In this document: positions 30,713 to 40,475 of the stretch, piece after piece
How positions within the stretch are numbered: the stretch's first letter is position 1
Layout: every line of letters begins with the position of its first letter
DNA from: Eremomyces bilateralis CBS 781.70
Taxonomy: Eukaryota; Ascomycota; Dothideomycetes; Eremomycetales; Eremomycetaceae
DNA: 64,000 nt
Assembly: GCF_010015585.1 (NCBI RefSeq)
Contig: NW_022985068.1
Coordinates: forward strand, 436,106 to 500,105
Direction: 5' to 3'
The notes under the pieces: model-generated
The model's database searches: none
What the model was told of the DNA's origin: nothing
Seen by the model: the letters and a program-made list of their open reading frames with translations, nothing else
Translations under genes and position numbers: made by a program

Positions 30713-32738
30713 TTAGTATGACCGTTTCGTCGGCGGAACCTCCTACATCATTGTTAGCATTATCCCAACCACCGAACCGTCCACTCCACTTACCGGAAAC
30801 GTATCATCTAACGGCTTCATTATCACATCCCTCCACCCCACCTTCACCTCATCCCCCACCTCCCCCTGCCACGTCAAACTATGCCTCAAAAACTCCCCAT
30901 CCATCCTCTCCCCATAATCCTCCCGCGCATGACTCCCCCGACTCTCCTTCCGCTCCACCGCCGCCGCCACCGTCTGCGCCGCGCACGTCAACAGGTTCCG
31001 CGTCTCCAGCGCCTCCACTAGGTCGCTGTTCCAGATATACGATCGGTCTTTCAGCGATAGGTCCGTGTTGAACGCCTGCTCCACCTCGCGGACCGTCGAC
31101 TTGCCCGAGACCAGCGACTCTTCCGTGCGGAAGACTGCCACGTCACGCTGCATCGCCCGCTGCATGTCGTCACGGAGCGACGCCGTCAGCCGCTCGCCGT
31201 CCGCCGTCCGCGTCTGCTCGAGCTGCGCGAACGAGGCGTGTCCAATGTCCGCGGGTAGGTCGGGCATAGCGGGGGCGGAGGCAGAGGCGTGCTGCTCGGC
31301 GATGTCGACGGCGGCGGAGAGGCCGAAGACGACGAGAGCGAGGAGGGAAAGGGAGGTGGCGCCGGGGGCGGTGGTGGAAGGGTGGGGTGTGGCGGTAGAG
31401 GTGGTGAGAACTTGTCCTTTGTAGTTGGTGGGGACGCCGCCCATGCAGTAGTGGACGGTTGGGCTGGTTGGGTGTTAGATAGAAAGGGGTGGAGTAGAAG
31501 GGAGGGACTCACAGGACTGGAATCGGCTCTCTCGTCACGTCGATCCCGGCGAAGATGGACGCCGTCTCTGCGATGCCGGGTAATCTCTCCATGATGATCT
31601 CCTTGGGCAAATGGCTCAGCTGCAGGTGGATATGATCCTTATTTGGCCCCACGCCTCGTCCTTCGCGGATCTCCATGTTCATACTTCTCGCCACGACATC
31701 TCTTGATGCCAGATCCTTGGCTGTTGGCGCATATCGCTCCATGAATCTCTCTCCCTCGCTATTCAGCAAGTAACCTCCCTCGCCTCTTGCACCCTCGGTG
31801 ATCAACACTCCCGCGCCGTAGATACCGCTCGGGTGGAATTGCACGAACTCCATATCCTGCAGCGGCAATCCCGCCCTCGACGCCATCGCACACCCATCTC
31901 CCGTACTTGTATGCGCGCTCGTCGCCGAGAAATACGCCCTCCCATAACCCCCCGTTGCAAGGATCGTATTCTTCGCAAACATCCGATGCCTTACCCCATC
32001 CTCCAAACTCAGCGATGTAACCCCCACACACCGCCCATCCACCATCATCAGATCCAGCGCGAAATACTCCACGAAGAACTGGCACCCGCTCTTCAAACTG
32101 GCGCCGTACAGCGTGTGCAGCAGCGCATGGCCTGTCCGGTCGGCGGCGCACGCCGTGCGGTAGGCTTGCCCGCCTTTGCCGAAGTTGAGGGACTGCCCGC
32201 CGATGGCACGCTGGTAGATAGTGCCCTCGGCGGTACGCGAGAAGGGCATGCCCATGTGCTCGAGCTCGACGATGGCGGGGATGGCGTTGGAGGTCATATA
32301 TTGGATGGCGTCTTGGTCGCCGAGCCAATCGCTGCCTTTGACGGTGTCGTAGTGGTGGAAGCGGGGGTCGTCGTCGTGCATGTTGCCGAGGGCGGCGTTA
32401 ATGCCTCCTTGGGCTGCGACGGTGTGGGAGCGGGTTGGGAACTGGATCGATTAGCGGATTGTAAGAGGTGCGGTGATATTGTGGAAGTACCAGTTTCGTT
32501 ATACATGCTGTTTTCAATCCAGCTTCGGTCAATCCTACCGCAGCACGAAGACCTGCACCACCGGCACCGACGACAAGAGCGCTACACTCTATATTAGCAA
32601 CCAGCTCTCAAGTAATCAGTCTGTTCAATCCACTCACTCATAATGATGGTCCACAATCCCCTCAGTGGAGAACTTTCTTCTTGTCCGTGCAAAGGATCTT
32701 GTGCCCTCTCGAACCAATCGGCGCCGCAACGTCCACAT
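30713..32738 (-). CDS. Succinate dehydrogenase flavoprotein (SDHA)-like paralogue lacking the active-site HGANR block
   Basis: Complex II flavoprotein homologue, 606 aa, from exons 32738..32638, 32581..32491, 32441..31513, 31463..30794 and 30742..30713. The presequence [20 protein letters not shown] is Arg-rich. VVGAGGAG binds [12 protein letters not shown] has the covalent-FAD His; [29 protein letters not shown] and [13 protein letters not shown] keep the usual substrate-site His/Thr/Arg/His. The canonical stretch between PG and ANSLLDL (about 19 residues with GEAACVSVHGANRLG) is absent: the chain runs STTAPG directly into [14 protein letters not shown], in frame. That block normally supplies the Glu FAD ligand and the catalytic Arg. 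The following motif is also altered (no LLDL Asp, FGL not FGR), and HYNMGG reads HYCMGG. The C terminus is normal ([16 protein letters not shown]; end VPPTKRSY). Reading: an expressed but probably catalytically crippled paralogue, or an assembly or gene-level deletion. No other SDH gene is nearby. Confidence 0.88.
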
Positions 32739-34460
32739 CTTGCCTTCAAACGAATGACCGAGGAAAAATAAATGAAGAAACAGACGGCGGGATTCCCATC
32801 GGGGGAGGCCATTCTACCTATTTAAACCCGGCCGCACAGCCGAAGCCGCGCTCATTACCTGCAAGCGGCTCCAAGATTCTAGCTAGACCGGCCCGAAGGC
32901 CCTGGAACAGTGGAAATAACGAGATGATACCCCACGTTCCAGTGCGTATGATTTGATGATGGCGAATTCGTGGATCGTCGGCTTCGGGAATGGCTGGAAT
33001 GGGGTCTGGAAATAAGCCGGGAATGGCGCGGGGAAACGTAGTGGGTGGCCAATCAGTCGTGTGGGGAAGTCATCAAGGGGCCAGGTAACCGACGACGTCG
33101 GGCGTGTCTTGTATGATGTATCCTCAACTTCAGGAGAAGCATCTGAGGCGCTTCTCTCGTGAATTGCTCGGCTGGGCTAGATATTTCGTCTAAATTCTGT
33201 GAAAGGGGCCATATGGATAAGTTATATGGTTCTTATATTCTTCTCGCTGTCGCATTTCGCGTGGGTGATGATTAAGCACGATCGCTGCTTAAGCTCAGTT
33301 ACTGTCGAGTCATAACGCAAATTGGTATTAACGATTCCCATAGTCTAGAAAAGGAGATCTAGTTAGTAAGCCAGATGAAGATAACTTAAATATAGGAGAA
33401 AACTGAGGAATCATGATAGGCCTAGCCCAGGGGTAGAGCCTCTGGGCCGACAGCCCAAGACTATGACATGATGAGTGAATTTAAGAAGACTGAGAACCCA
33501 CATGTAGTATATCATTATTAATTCTAGATTTTTAATTGAGAATGAGGGCGCGACGGGTAAATTGACGTCACTGCACGGTTCAAGGGAGCCCGACAACCGG
33601 TCTGTGAGCATATGGTCCAGGTTTCAATTCCTGCTGGAACCCTTCTTCTTTTGGTTTTTTTGTTCTTGGTTTTATTTATTTGAAGAGTCGTTTGGGTCAT
33701 TGTTTGCTATATCCTGCCCTTATGATATTACTAGCAAGAGGTGGTTTGTAGGATTATGTAGTGACTGATGTTTTCTAACTTTCAATCCGGTTCACTGATG
33801 CCGCGAGGTTTGACGGGAGTGTGTCCTCCCATATCATATCCACTACCGACGTCCTTCTATCATGATAGAACCGGCCATTGGCCGTGGAGAAGTGTAGCTA
33901 CAGCATAGGTCCCCCTGCTTACCCCGTCCTCTCCGAACATGCTGGAGCCCTGTGGAAACCCATTTCAAGTTCCTCTAAAACTGCCGAGACATCAGTGCCT
34001 AGCAAGCCCAAGCAGGTAGCAAAGTTCCTCAGAAGATCCGCCTTGATCGAGTTGTGGATACAGCGCTCTGGAACCACGCGCACGCGTCAGGTCTGGCTCC
34101 ATCCGTGCGTCCAAACCGATTGTTTGTTCCATGTGAGTATACTAGACACATCCTCGCCAAATCAACTCAACACCAAATAGGACGAACCGCAGCACACAGG
34201 AGATATATGTCCAACTAAACTGTATTCAATCGCCAAATCAGCCATAACCGCGCTATCATGAATCATCGCATCGTCCGGGAACACACTAATGATACAGCCA
34301 TAACCAACTCCCTCCCATATCCCATCATGGACAAACATTTCCCATCCCAACCCACGACATATAATATCCCGTCGTTCGGCCGTCAAAGAACCGCTGATCA
34401 AATAGATGTATGCACAAAAACACAGACAAACAACGTCAACCATCTTCCTTCCTTCGCTCC
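32739..34460. other. Spacer upstream of the SDHA-like gene
   Basis: 1.7 kb, AT-rich in its centre (33170-33780). It contains the SDHA-like promoter at its left end and the 3' UTR of the disordered 1272-aa gene at its right. A tRNA-like remnant near 33577-33642 was considered and rejected. No protein family is recognised on either strand. Confidence 0.45.
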
Positions 34461-37400
34461 CTACCCCTCCGCCACCCCCGGCCTCCCAATCCTGCCTCTC
34501 AACACCTCCCTCCGCCCCTCCGCCCTCTTCTCCTCCCTCTGCGTCCGCCACCGCCCCATCAACCCCCCAATCCCCACATACTGAATCCTCACCCCCCTCA
34601 ATCCCGGCACCCTCACCCCCTTCTCCACCCCCCGAGGCCTCCCCCCATACACCATCCCCGCCCTCTCCGCCGCATCCTCCGACTCCCCCGATTCCCGCGA
34701 CGACGTCCGGAACGTACTCGCGCTCACCGACCGCCGCATCCCACTCGCCGAAGTCCCCCGCCACGACCCCGCCGTCGACGCCGACATCGCCCGCACATGT
34801 CTCGTCCCGCCTACCTCCCCCGTCACCGCAATCTGCGGCTTACGCCGATTCGTCCCCGCGCGGTCGAGGCCAAGCGAGTTGCCTAGCAGGAACGCCCGTG
34901 CGTCGAGTCCGACGCCAACGGCACTGGTGCCGGGATGGGCGGGGATGCGGGGGCGGGTGGGGCTGTCTTGGTCGGCGCCGTTGGTAATGACGACTTCGCG
35001 GGGGCCGCCGTTCGTGTGGGCGGTCGGCGAGGCGGAGACGGGGAGGGAGGTAGCGCGTTGGCGTTTGCGTTGCTTGAGGCTGGAGAAGCGTTCGAGGACC
35101 TTGCCTCGAACCTTGCCGAGGCCACGGGCTTCGCCGATGTCGCTGGTGTCGCCACCGGGGGGGAGGCGGCTGCCGGGGTCCGGGCCGGAGTCCGGGCCGG
35201 AGTCGGAGTCGGAGTAGTATTCGGGGTCGTCGAGGTCGTCGAGGGAGTAGCGGTGTGGGGAGGGGGAGGGGGCGTCGGAGTCGCGGCGGGGACGAGGGCG
35301 CCAGTTGGGGTGGAGGGTGTTGGAGAGGTCGGTGGGCCGGAGGGATCGAGTGGAGTCGATGGTGGAGGAGCGGGGGCGGGTGCGCGTGGGGAGTGGGAGG
35401 AGAGATGGAAGGGGGTTGCGGGTGGTGATTGCTGGGGCGGTTTGAGGGGGGGAGTCGAGGACACGTTTAGGAGGGTCGGCGTTGGAGATTATGGTGATCA
35501 CGGGCTTGGGGGGAACGCAGATGGGGGATTCGTCGCGCTGATCGATTGGGTTGGTGACCCCGCGGCGGGTGAAGGGGAAGCTGGCACGGGCGAACGGCTG
35601 GATAAAATTGTCGGAGTAGCGACGCGCACGTTGTTTGATGCTTGTTCGGCGGGTCGGAACGGAGCCTCGCCTTACAGGTTTCTCGGCGGAGGCCTCACCA
35701 AGCTGTTGGTCTTCATCCGAATATGGTGTGGGAGGGATGACGCGGAATGCTGGAGGTATCACAGGTGCTGGAGGGGCCGGTGCAGGGCGTGGATTGGTCA
35801 GTGGACTATCGTCCTTGAGGCTTGGAGGATGCGCATCAGGAGGAGTCGAGGGCTCAATCACGACTGTCGGTTGATGAATATCCGATGTATTCAAATTCTT
35901 TGTCGCCTCTTTCACTGCTGCAGAGTCGTCATTTGGCTGAGCGGTAGCTTCATCGCGGGTTTGCGGACGAGATGACGTGCCAGGTCGGGCAGCTTGCTGC
36001 ACGAGCAATAGCGAATCGTTGTTGTGCGGATAGAGGTTGATTGCCGTCGCTTGGCTCACTTCCATGGCGCTGGGTGCGTCGGAATAAACAGAGAATGGCG
36101 TGCCAGGAGTGAGCTGATGCCTGATCGACCCACTCAGGCCATAGTGATCATCGGTCTTTACCGACATGCGGTCCAAACTCATGCGTTGGGCGTCGAAGGA
36201 GACGGAGCGCTCGGAGTTTGTATGAAATGCAGATGAACTCGATGCGTCAGCATGAGCACTAAGTCGAGGTGCTGTTAGACGATCGGGTCTTGCCACTGCA
36301 TTTGTAGCCGCTCTATCCTGTCTCTTTGAATGCTGCGAAGGATCTTCCGGCACCAGGGCTGTAATCGCTAGAATGTTGTCCGGCGGATGCTCAGTCGCAT
36401 CTACCTTCTCGGCCCTTCTTTTTACTACGATCGTCTCATCAGAATCCCGTGGTTGATCTCCCGAGGGAACATAGTCTGGGTTCGAAACGTGGCTGGGGGT
36501 AGGCAAAGCTCTCTTCTCCGGTCCGGCCCCGGCATTTCCAGTAAAATCCGGCCTTAGTATGGTATCAGAGGGGATATGGAACTTTACTGCAGGCCTCTCC
36601 GGCTCGAAGATTGGCTTCAATCTCGATGAGGTCATTGGCTTCTCCGCAGATAACGTACGATCTGTCTGCGATGTACGCAGAACTTTGGAAGGAGCCTTGG
36701 AAGGCACTTCGAGCATCTGCTGCGACCCCTGGTAAACGCTGTTGGCGTTGACTCCAAGGCCATTGTCTATGCCCTGTTTCACGGCTAACTCTCCTTTGCT
36801 CGGCTGCGCGCCTGGCACGGTATCCTGCCCACGAGACTGCGCCGCTCCCAACAACTCGACATCATCCCGATTCCGTAGACTGGGCGGCAACAGAGGTTCC
36901 GTAGCATACTTTCCCTCCACCGGCGCGTCGTCGAGATACGAACCTGGCGCCCCACTATTTACGCTCCTCCCCGACGACTTCGACGACTTCGACGGGGAGG
37001 AATCGATAGCGTTGCTGGATGTCTCGCCAACCGGCTGCACCGCGCCCCCCTGAAGCGCGCGCAGCGCATCGCCGTCGTCCGCGAGCGATCTGCTTCTCCC
37101 GTGGGGGCGGCTGCGCTGCGCGCCCGGATAGGACGGCGCGGGGCCATTCCGCAGCGCAGCATCGTCGATCGCGGAGCCGAACGCGACTTTTTTCGGCACC
37201 GTCCGCGATTTATGGCGGAGTGGGTGCGGCGGGCTGGATTCATTGGAGACGAGGGACGAGCGGTTGGACGTCGTGAGCGTGATTGGGGAGATGGAGGCGG
37301 ATTGATTGCCGCCGCGGAGGCGGAGGGACTCGCGCTTGGAGACGTGGCGGAGGATGGGTTTGCGGGGGTCGTAGCGGATGTGGGAGATAGAGTCGCCGAC

Positions 37401-38279
37401 GGAGAGGGGGGAGGCGTCGGAGATGCTTCGTCGGTTGGAGTGGCCGCCATCGAGGGGGGAGAGGTTGGTCTGGATTTTGGGACCAAGCGATTTGCGTCGC
37501 ATGGGGGTTACGGCGGTGCTATCGTCAGTGGGAATCGAGTTCCGGCCGGTCCGTACCGGACTGTATTGCACTTCTCGTTCGGGCTGTGGGTGAACGTGTC
37601 GTAATCTTTGGAAAGCTGATGCGCTGATAGCGCCGTTCATTCCGGGATCATAGCCAGAGTCGTGCGTACCAGGACGATCGGCACCGCTCGAGGTGTATTG
37701 CACGCCTTTTCCTTTGATAATCCCCGCTCTCGCGGTAGCCATGTCAATTGGGGTACTCTTAGTCCGAGAATGAAGACTGGTATTCGGCGAGGGTCCACCA
37801 GGAAGTCCTAGTTTCCCGTTCGTCATGTAATACAGATCGGTCGAGAGCTTGTCGGATGGAGTATGGGTCTGCGTTTCCTCCTCCGAATCGAGGTCTTCCT
37901 GGGCCGTCTTAAACGACTCTGCCGCTGATGAAGGATAATGGTTGGGGGAGGGTCTGACCGGGACGGAGGGAGTGGGTGGGGTGGTTTCTGGGGTTGGCGG
38001 GCCTTGAAGATTAGCGGGAGTGAGTCGGTCGGGGGTCCAAGGGTAAGTGGCCATGGTGACGTCTTTCGCGCTCCCCGATGGAGGCGTGGGAGGAAGAATG
38101 CCCTCGTTGGGGGACTTCACACGTTCGCTAGTCCTTGCGGAGCGCCCGTTTGTTCGTAGGGGTTTAGAGGAATTGGTGCCGTGCGGTTGGATCGCTGCTG
38201 AATCCACGGAGTGTCGACTGGGTGCCAGAATGAACTTCCCGGAAGGCTGGTGCGGATCAATTACATGCGTGACCTGCAT
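34461..38279 (-). CDS. Large disordered protein of unknown function (1272 aa)
   Basis: Single 1272-codon frame without introns. I do not recognise a domain. The protein is rich in Ser, Pro, Arg and Thr with many SP/TP and RRxS-like sites (for example RRKSLGPKIQTNLSPLDGGH, RRGSVPTRRTSIKQRARRYS), which suggests an intrinsically disordered phospho-regulated protein. The N terminus MQVTHVIDPHQPSGKFILAP and the C-terminal segment GLRGVRIQYVGIGGLMGRW look more ordered and are the best candidates for conserved parts. Codon use shifts to C/G-rich and low-complexity in the last 1 kb. It diverges from the next large orphan across 2.2 kb. Membrane segments and signal peptide are absent. The gene call rests on length and coding character only. 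Confidence 0.75.
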   Translation of the reverse strand: MQVTHVIDPHQPSGKFILAPSRHSVDSAAIQPHGTNSSKPLRTNGRSARTSERVKSPNEGILPPTPPSGSAKDVTMATYPWTPDRLTPANLQGPPTPETTPPTPSVPVRPSPNHYPSSAAESFKTAQEDLDSEEETQTHTPSDKLSTDLYYMTNGKLGLPGGPSPNTSLHSRTKSTPIDMATARAGIIKGKGVQYTSSGADRPGTHDSGYDPGMNGAISASAFQRLRHVHPQPEREVQYSPVRTGRNSIPTDDSTAVTPMRRKSLGPKIQTNLSPLDGGHSNRRSISDASPLSVGDSISHIRYDPRKPILRHVSKRESLRLRGGNQSASISPITLTTSNRSSLVSNESSPPHPLRHKSRTVPKKVAFGSAIDDAALRNGPAPSYPGAQRSRPHGRSRSLADDGDALRALQGGAVQPVGETSSNAIDSSPSKSSKSSGRSVNSGAPGSYLDDAPVEGKYATEPLLPPSLRNRDDVELLGAAQSRGQDTVPGAQPSKGELAVKQGIDNGLGVNANSVYQGSQQMLEVPSKAPSKVLRTSQTDRTLSAEKPMTSSRLKPIFEPERPAVKFHIPSDTILRPDFTGNAGAGPEKRALPTPSHVSNPDYVPSGDQPRDSDETIVVKRRAEKVDATEHPPDNILAITALVPEDPSQHSKRQDRAATNAVARPDRLTAPRLSAHADASSSSAFHTNSERSVSFDAQRMSLDRMSVKTDDHYGLSGSIRHQLTPGTPFSVYSDAPSAMEVSQATAINLYPHNNDSLLLVQQAARPGTSSRPQTRDEATAQPNDDSAAVKEATKNLNTSDIHQPTVVIEPSTPPDAHPPSLKDDSPLTNPRPAPAPPAPVIPPAFRVIPPTPYSDEDQQLGEASAEKPVRRGSVPTRRTSIKQRARRYSDNFIQPFARASFPFTRRGVTNPIDQRDESPICVPPKPVITIISNADPPKRVLDSPPQTAPAITTRNPLPSLLPLPTRTRPRSSTIDSTRSLRPTDLSNTLHPNWRPRPRRDSDAPSPSPHRYSLDDLDDPEYYSDSDSGPDSGPDPGSRLPPGGDTSDIGEARGLGKVRGKVLERFSSLKQRKRQRATSLPVSASPTAHTNGGPREVVITNGADQDSPTRPRIPAHPGTSAVGVGLDARAFLLGNSLGLDRAGTNRRKPQIAVTGEVGGTRHVRAMSASTAGSWRGTSASGMRRSVSASTFRTSSRESGESEDAAERAGMVYGGRPRGVEKGVRVPGLRGVRIQYVGIGGLMGRWRTQREEKRAEGRREVLRGRIGRPGVAEG

Positions 38280-40475
38280 CCTTAGTGTGGTATGAACGCA
38301 ATCCGAGACTCCATCGGAAATATCGAGAACAGAGCCGCAAGACGGTCGCGATGGAATACTTCTGGAAAGAATCGGTCCTCGTGCAGCGTTGCGCCGTGGG
38401 CGGCGGTGCGACTTAATTTCCCAGCCACCTTTTCAACGGGGGTCGTCACCACGACTGCATCCCCCGATCTCTCGCATCCAGGACCGTCGGATATCGAGAG
38501 ATTCGAGGCTTTCGAGGACCCCTAGAAAGTTTGCTCTCAGCGGATCCGGGTGGGGAGTATATCTGCAGGACGTTCTGCAGGATGTGAAGCGTCGTGGTTC
38601 CCCTCGTTCACGATGATAGGTTCGGCTTGTCGCGAGACGAAACAAGGCGATGCGCAACGGGATGCGCAACGAGGAGGGATAACGTGATGCGTCGAACAGT
38701 GCTCTGGGAACGATGTCGCGATGAGTTCGAGGCAGTTCGGATTATTATTGGAGTAAGAAATGAAATTGTTCTGAAGTGCTGAGAAAAGACATAGGGAGAA
38801 TGGGGATTGGGGAGGCGTTGAGGGCCGGGATGAAGCAGAGGCGTTTCGGCGTGGGGTGGGGGTTCACTGGGCGCCGTGTGACCGGTCTACGGCCACTGAA
38901 GATGAGGAGAGGGGATATGCACGGTTGGAATAGAACAGAGCGTACTCCGTACGAAAGAAATCGATAGGATGATTACAAGAGTGGTTTTCGACCAGAAGTA
39001 CAAGTGACGATGATGGGTTAAGATAGATAGATTGAAGGATTGGGGTGAGGAGCCAAATGGGGGCAATGAGAGAGAATGTCCGAGAAGATGCGACAAGGGA
39101 GAGCAGATGACGCCTCCAATGATGTCGATGATCTCTCTCATATAGTCTTATAACCGGTACGTATCTCATAAGCCTGTACGAATAATACTACCGGTATAGC
39201 TAATATTAGGAGTGATATGAGTCGTGATGAGGGCTTTGGATCCTTCATGGAGATTCGGCCCCTGCGTTTGAATAATGTTGGTCTGTAGTACTATTGTCCT
39301 AACTATTGTTTGAACTGGTAGGCAAACCGAAAAGTCTTCAGTTGACTACTTCGACTTTAGAGATCCAAGGTGCTGTTAATATATCACGGTCCGGACCATC
39401 CCTCGTTACTGAAACACATTCGGATCTTGATGTGGCACTTCGCGGGGTACGGAGAATTGGCGGGGAGAGACACCCAGTCGACCCAGATCGCCCTCCAGAT
39501 CGCCATCCCGATAATAGATCTCAATCATCAACATCTTCCTCGAGTCACTTGATCTCCGTGGCGCAATATCGAACATCATCTTATCTTCGGCCCCGTCTCT
39601 TCCGCTCAGTCTCGTCCTCTGAGTTAGTAGCCCAATCATCGGTGCATGCTAGCAGAGCGTTTGCTCCCCCCATCCTCTCTCTATCGTGGTACGGTACACA
39701 AAGGGTCTTCTTATTTATTCCCCGGATCCTGATATTGGTCACTTAATATCTCCGGGAGATGACCCTTTTGCTAGTGAGCCATGGTTGGGGTCACCACTGG
39801 AAATTAGAATTTCATCGCTTCCGTTCGGAACTATCGTACAGTTACCTATGTCTCTGCTCCAATTTGAAGGTTACTATGATGATGATAGACATCGGTGATT
39901 TTCGACTTTTAGTCCGTCTTCGCTACTGCTGGCTGCTCCGTAGTGCCTTTGATGGGATCCGAAGTACTTGGCGGGAATCTATTTTGAGGATATGTACTGA
40001 TTATTACCTTACAATTCAGGATTAAGGCTTCAGGGACTTTATCGTCGAAGTGCAAGCACAGACATGTGACGCTAATAGAACGGGTCTCTCCCACGGCGGA
40101 TTGCTTCTCTTGTTTCTCCAGTACAATAGCATTCATGTCAATACACTCATGTCAATACAATCAGGTGGAGTTTTATGACCCATCAGACACCAACGGTCAA
40201 TCGTCAATAGGCTGTGCCGACTGAACACCTCACCAATTCCCCATCATTCATCAATCATCACCATCCATCCGGCCAGCTCCACCAAAAGGGACTAAGCATC
40301 CCCGCCATCCACTGTGGCAGCTTTGCCAGGGTCTCCTAGCCAAACCTGAATATCCCGCACTCCACGCTTCCATTGTGCCCTCCCCCATGAGAACACCACC
40401 ACCCTCACCTCTTCCTCTTCTCGTCTCCTTCATTACTCCATCCCCTCCACCCCTCTCTCGGCATAGGATCTCTCT
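38280..40475. promoter_or_regulatory. 2.2-kb divergent intergenic region between two large orphan genes
   Basis: Holds the 5' regions of the minus-strand 1272-aa gene and the plus-strand 1408-aa gene. The 300 bp next to 40476 are C/T-rich on the plus strand, typical of fungal core promoters. Repeated ACCGGTA-type words occur near 39150-39200. The open frame at 39306-39746 has no recognisable domain. Confidence 0.4.

Noticed and set aside
30685-31071. 128-codon plus frame at the SDHA 3' end
   Set aside because: Antisense, Pro/Ser-rich shadow of a conserved exon.
33577-33642. tRNA-like segment with a near B-box (GGTTTCAATTCC), pairing ends (GGTTCAA/TGGAACC) and a T-rich tail
   Set aside because: The B-box has an extra base, no anticodon stem-loop can be folded, and the candidate A-box lies about 200 bp away. 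Perhaps a decayed tRNA or SINE fragment, but not supportable.
34935-35975. 346-codon plus frame, Gly/Val-rich
   Set aside because: Antisense of the GC-rich low-complexity part of the 1272-aa gene; composition is typical of a shadow.
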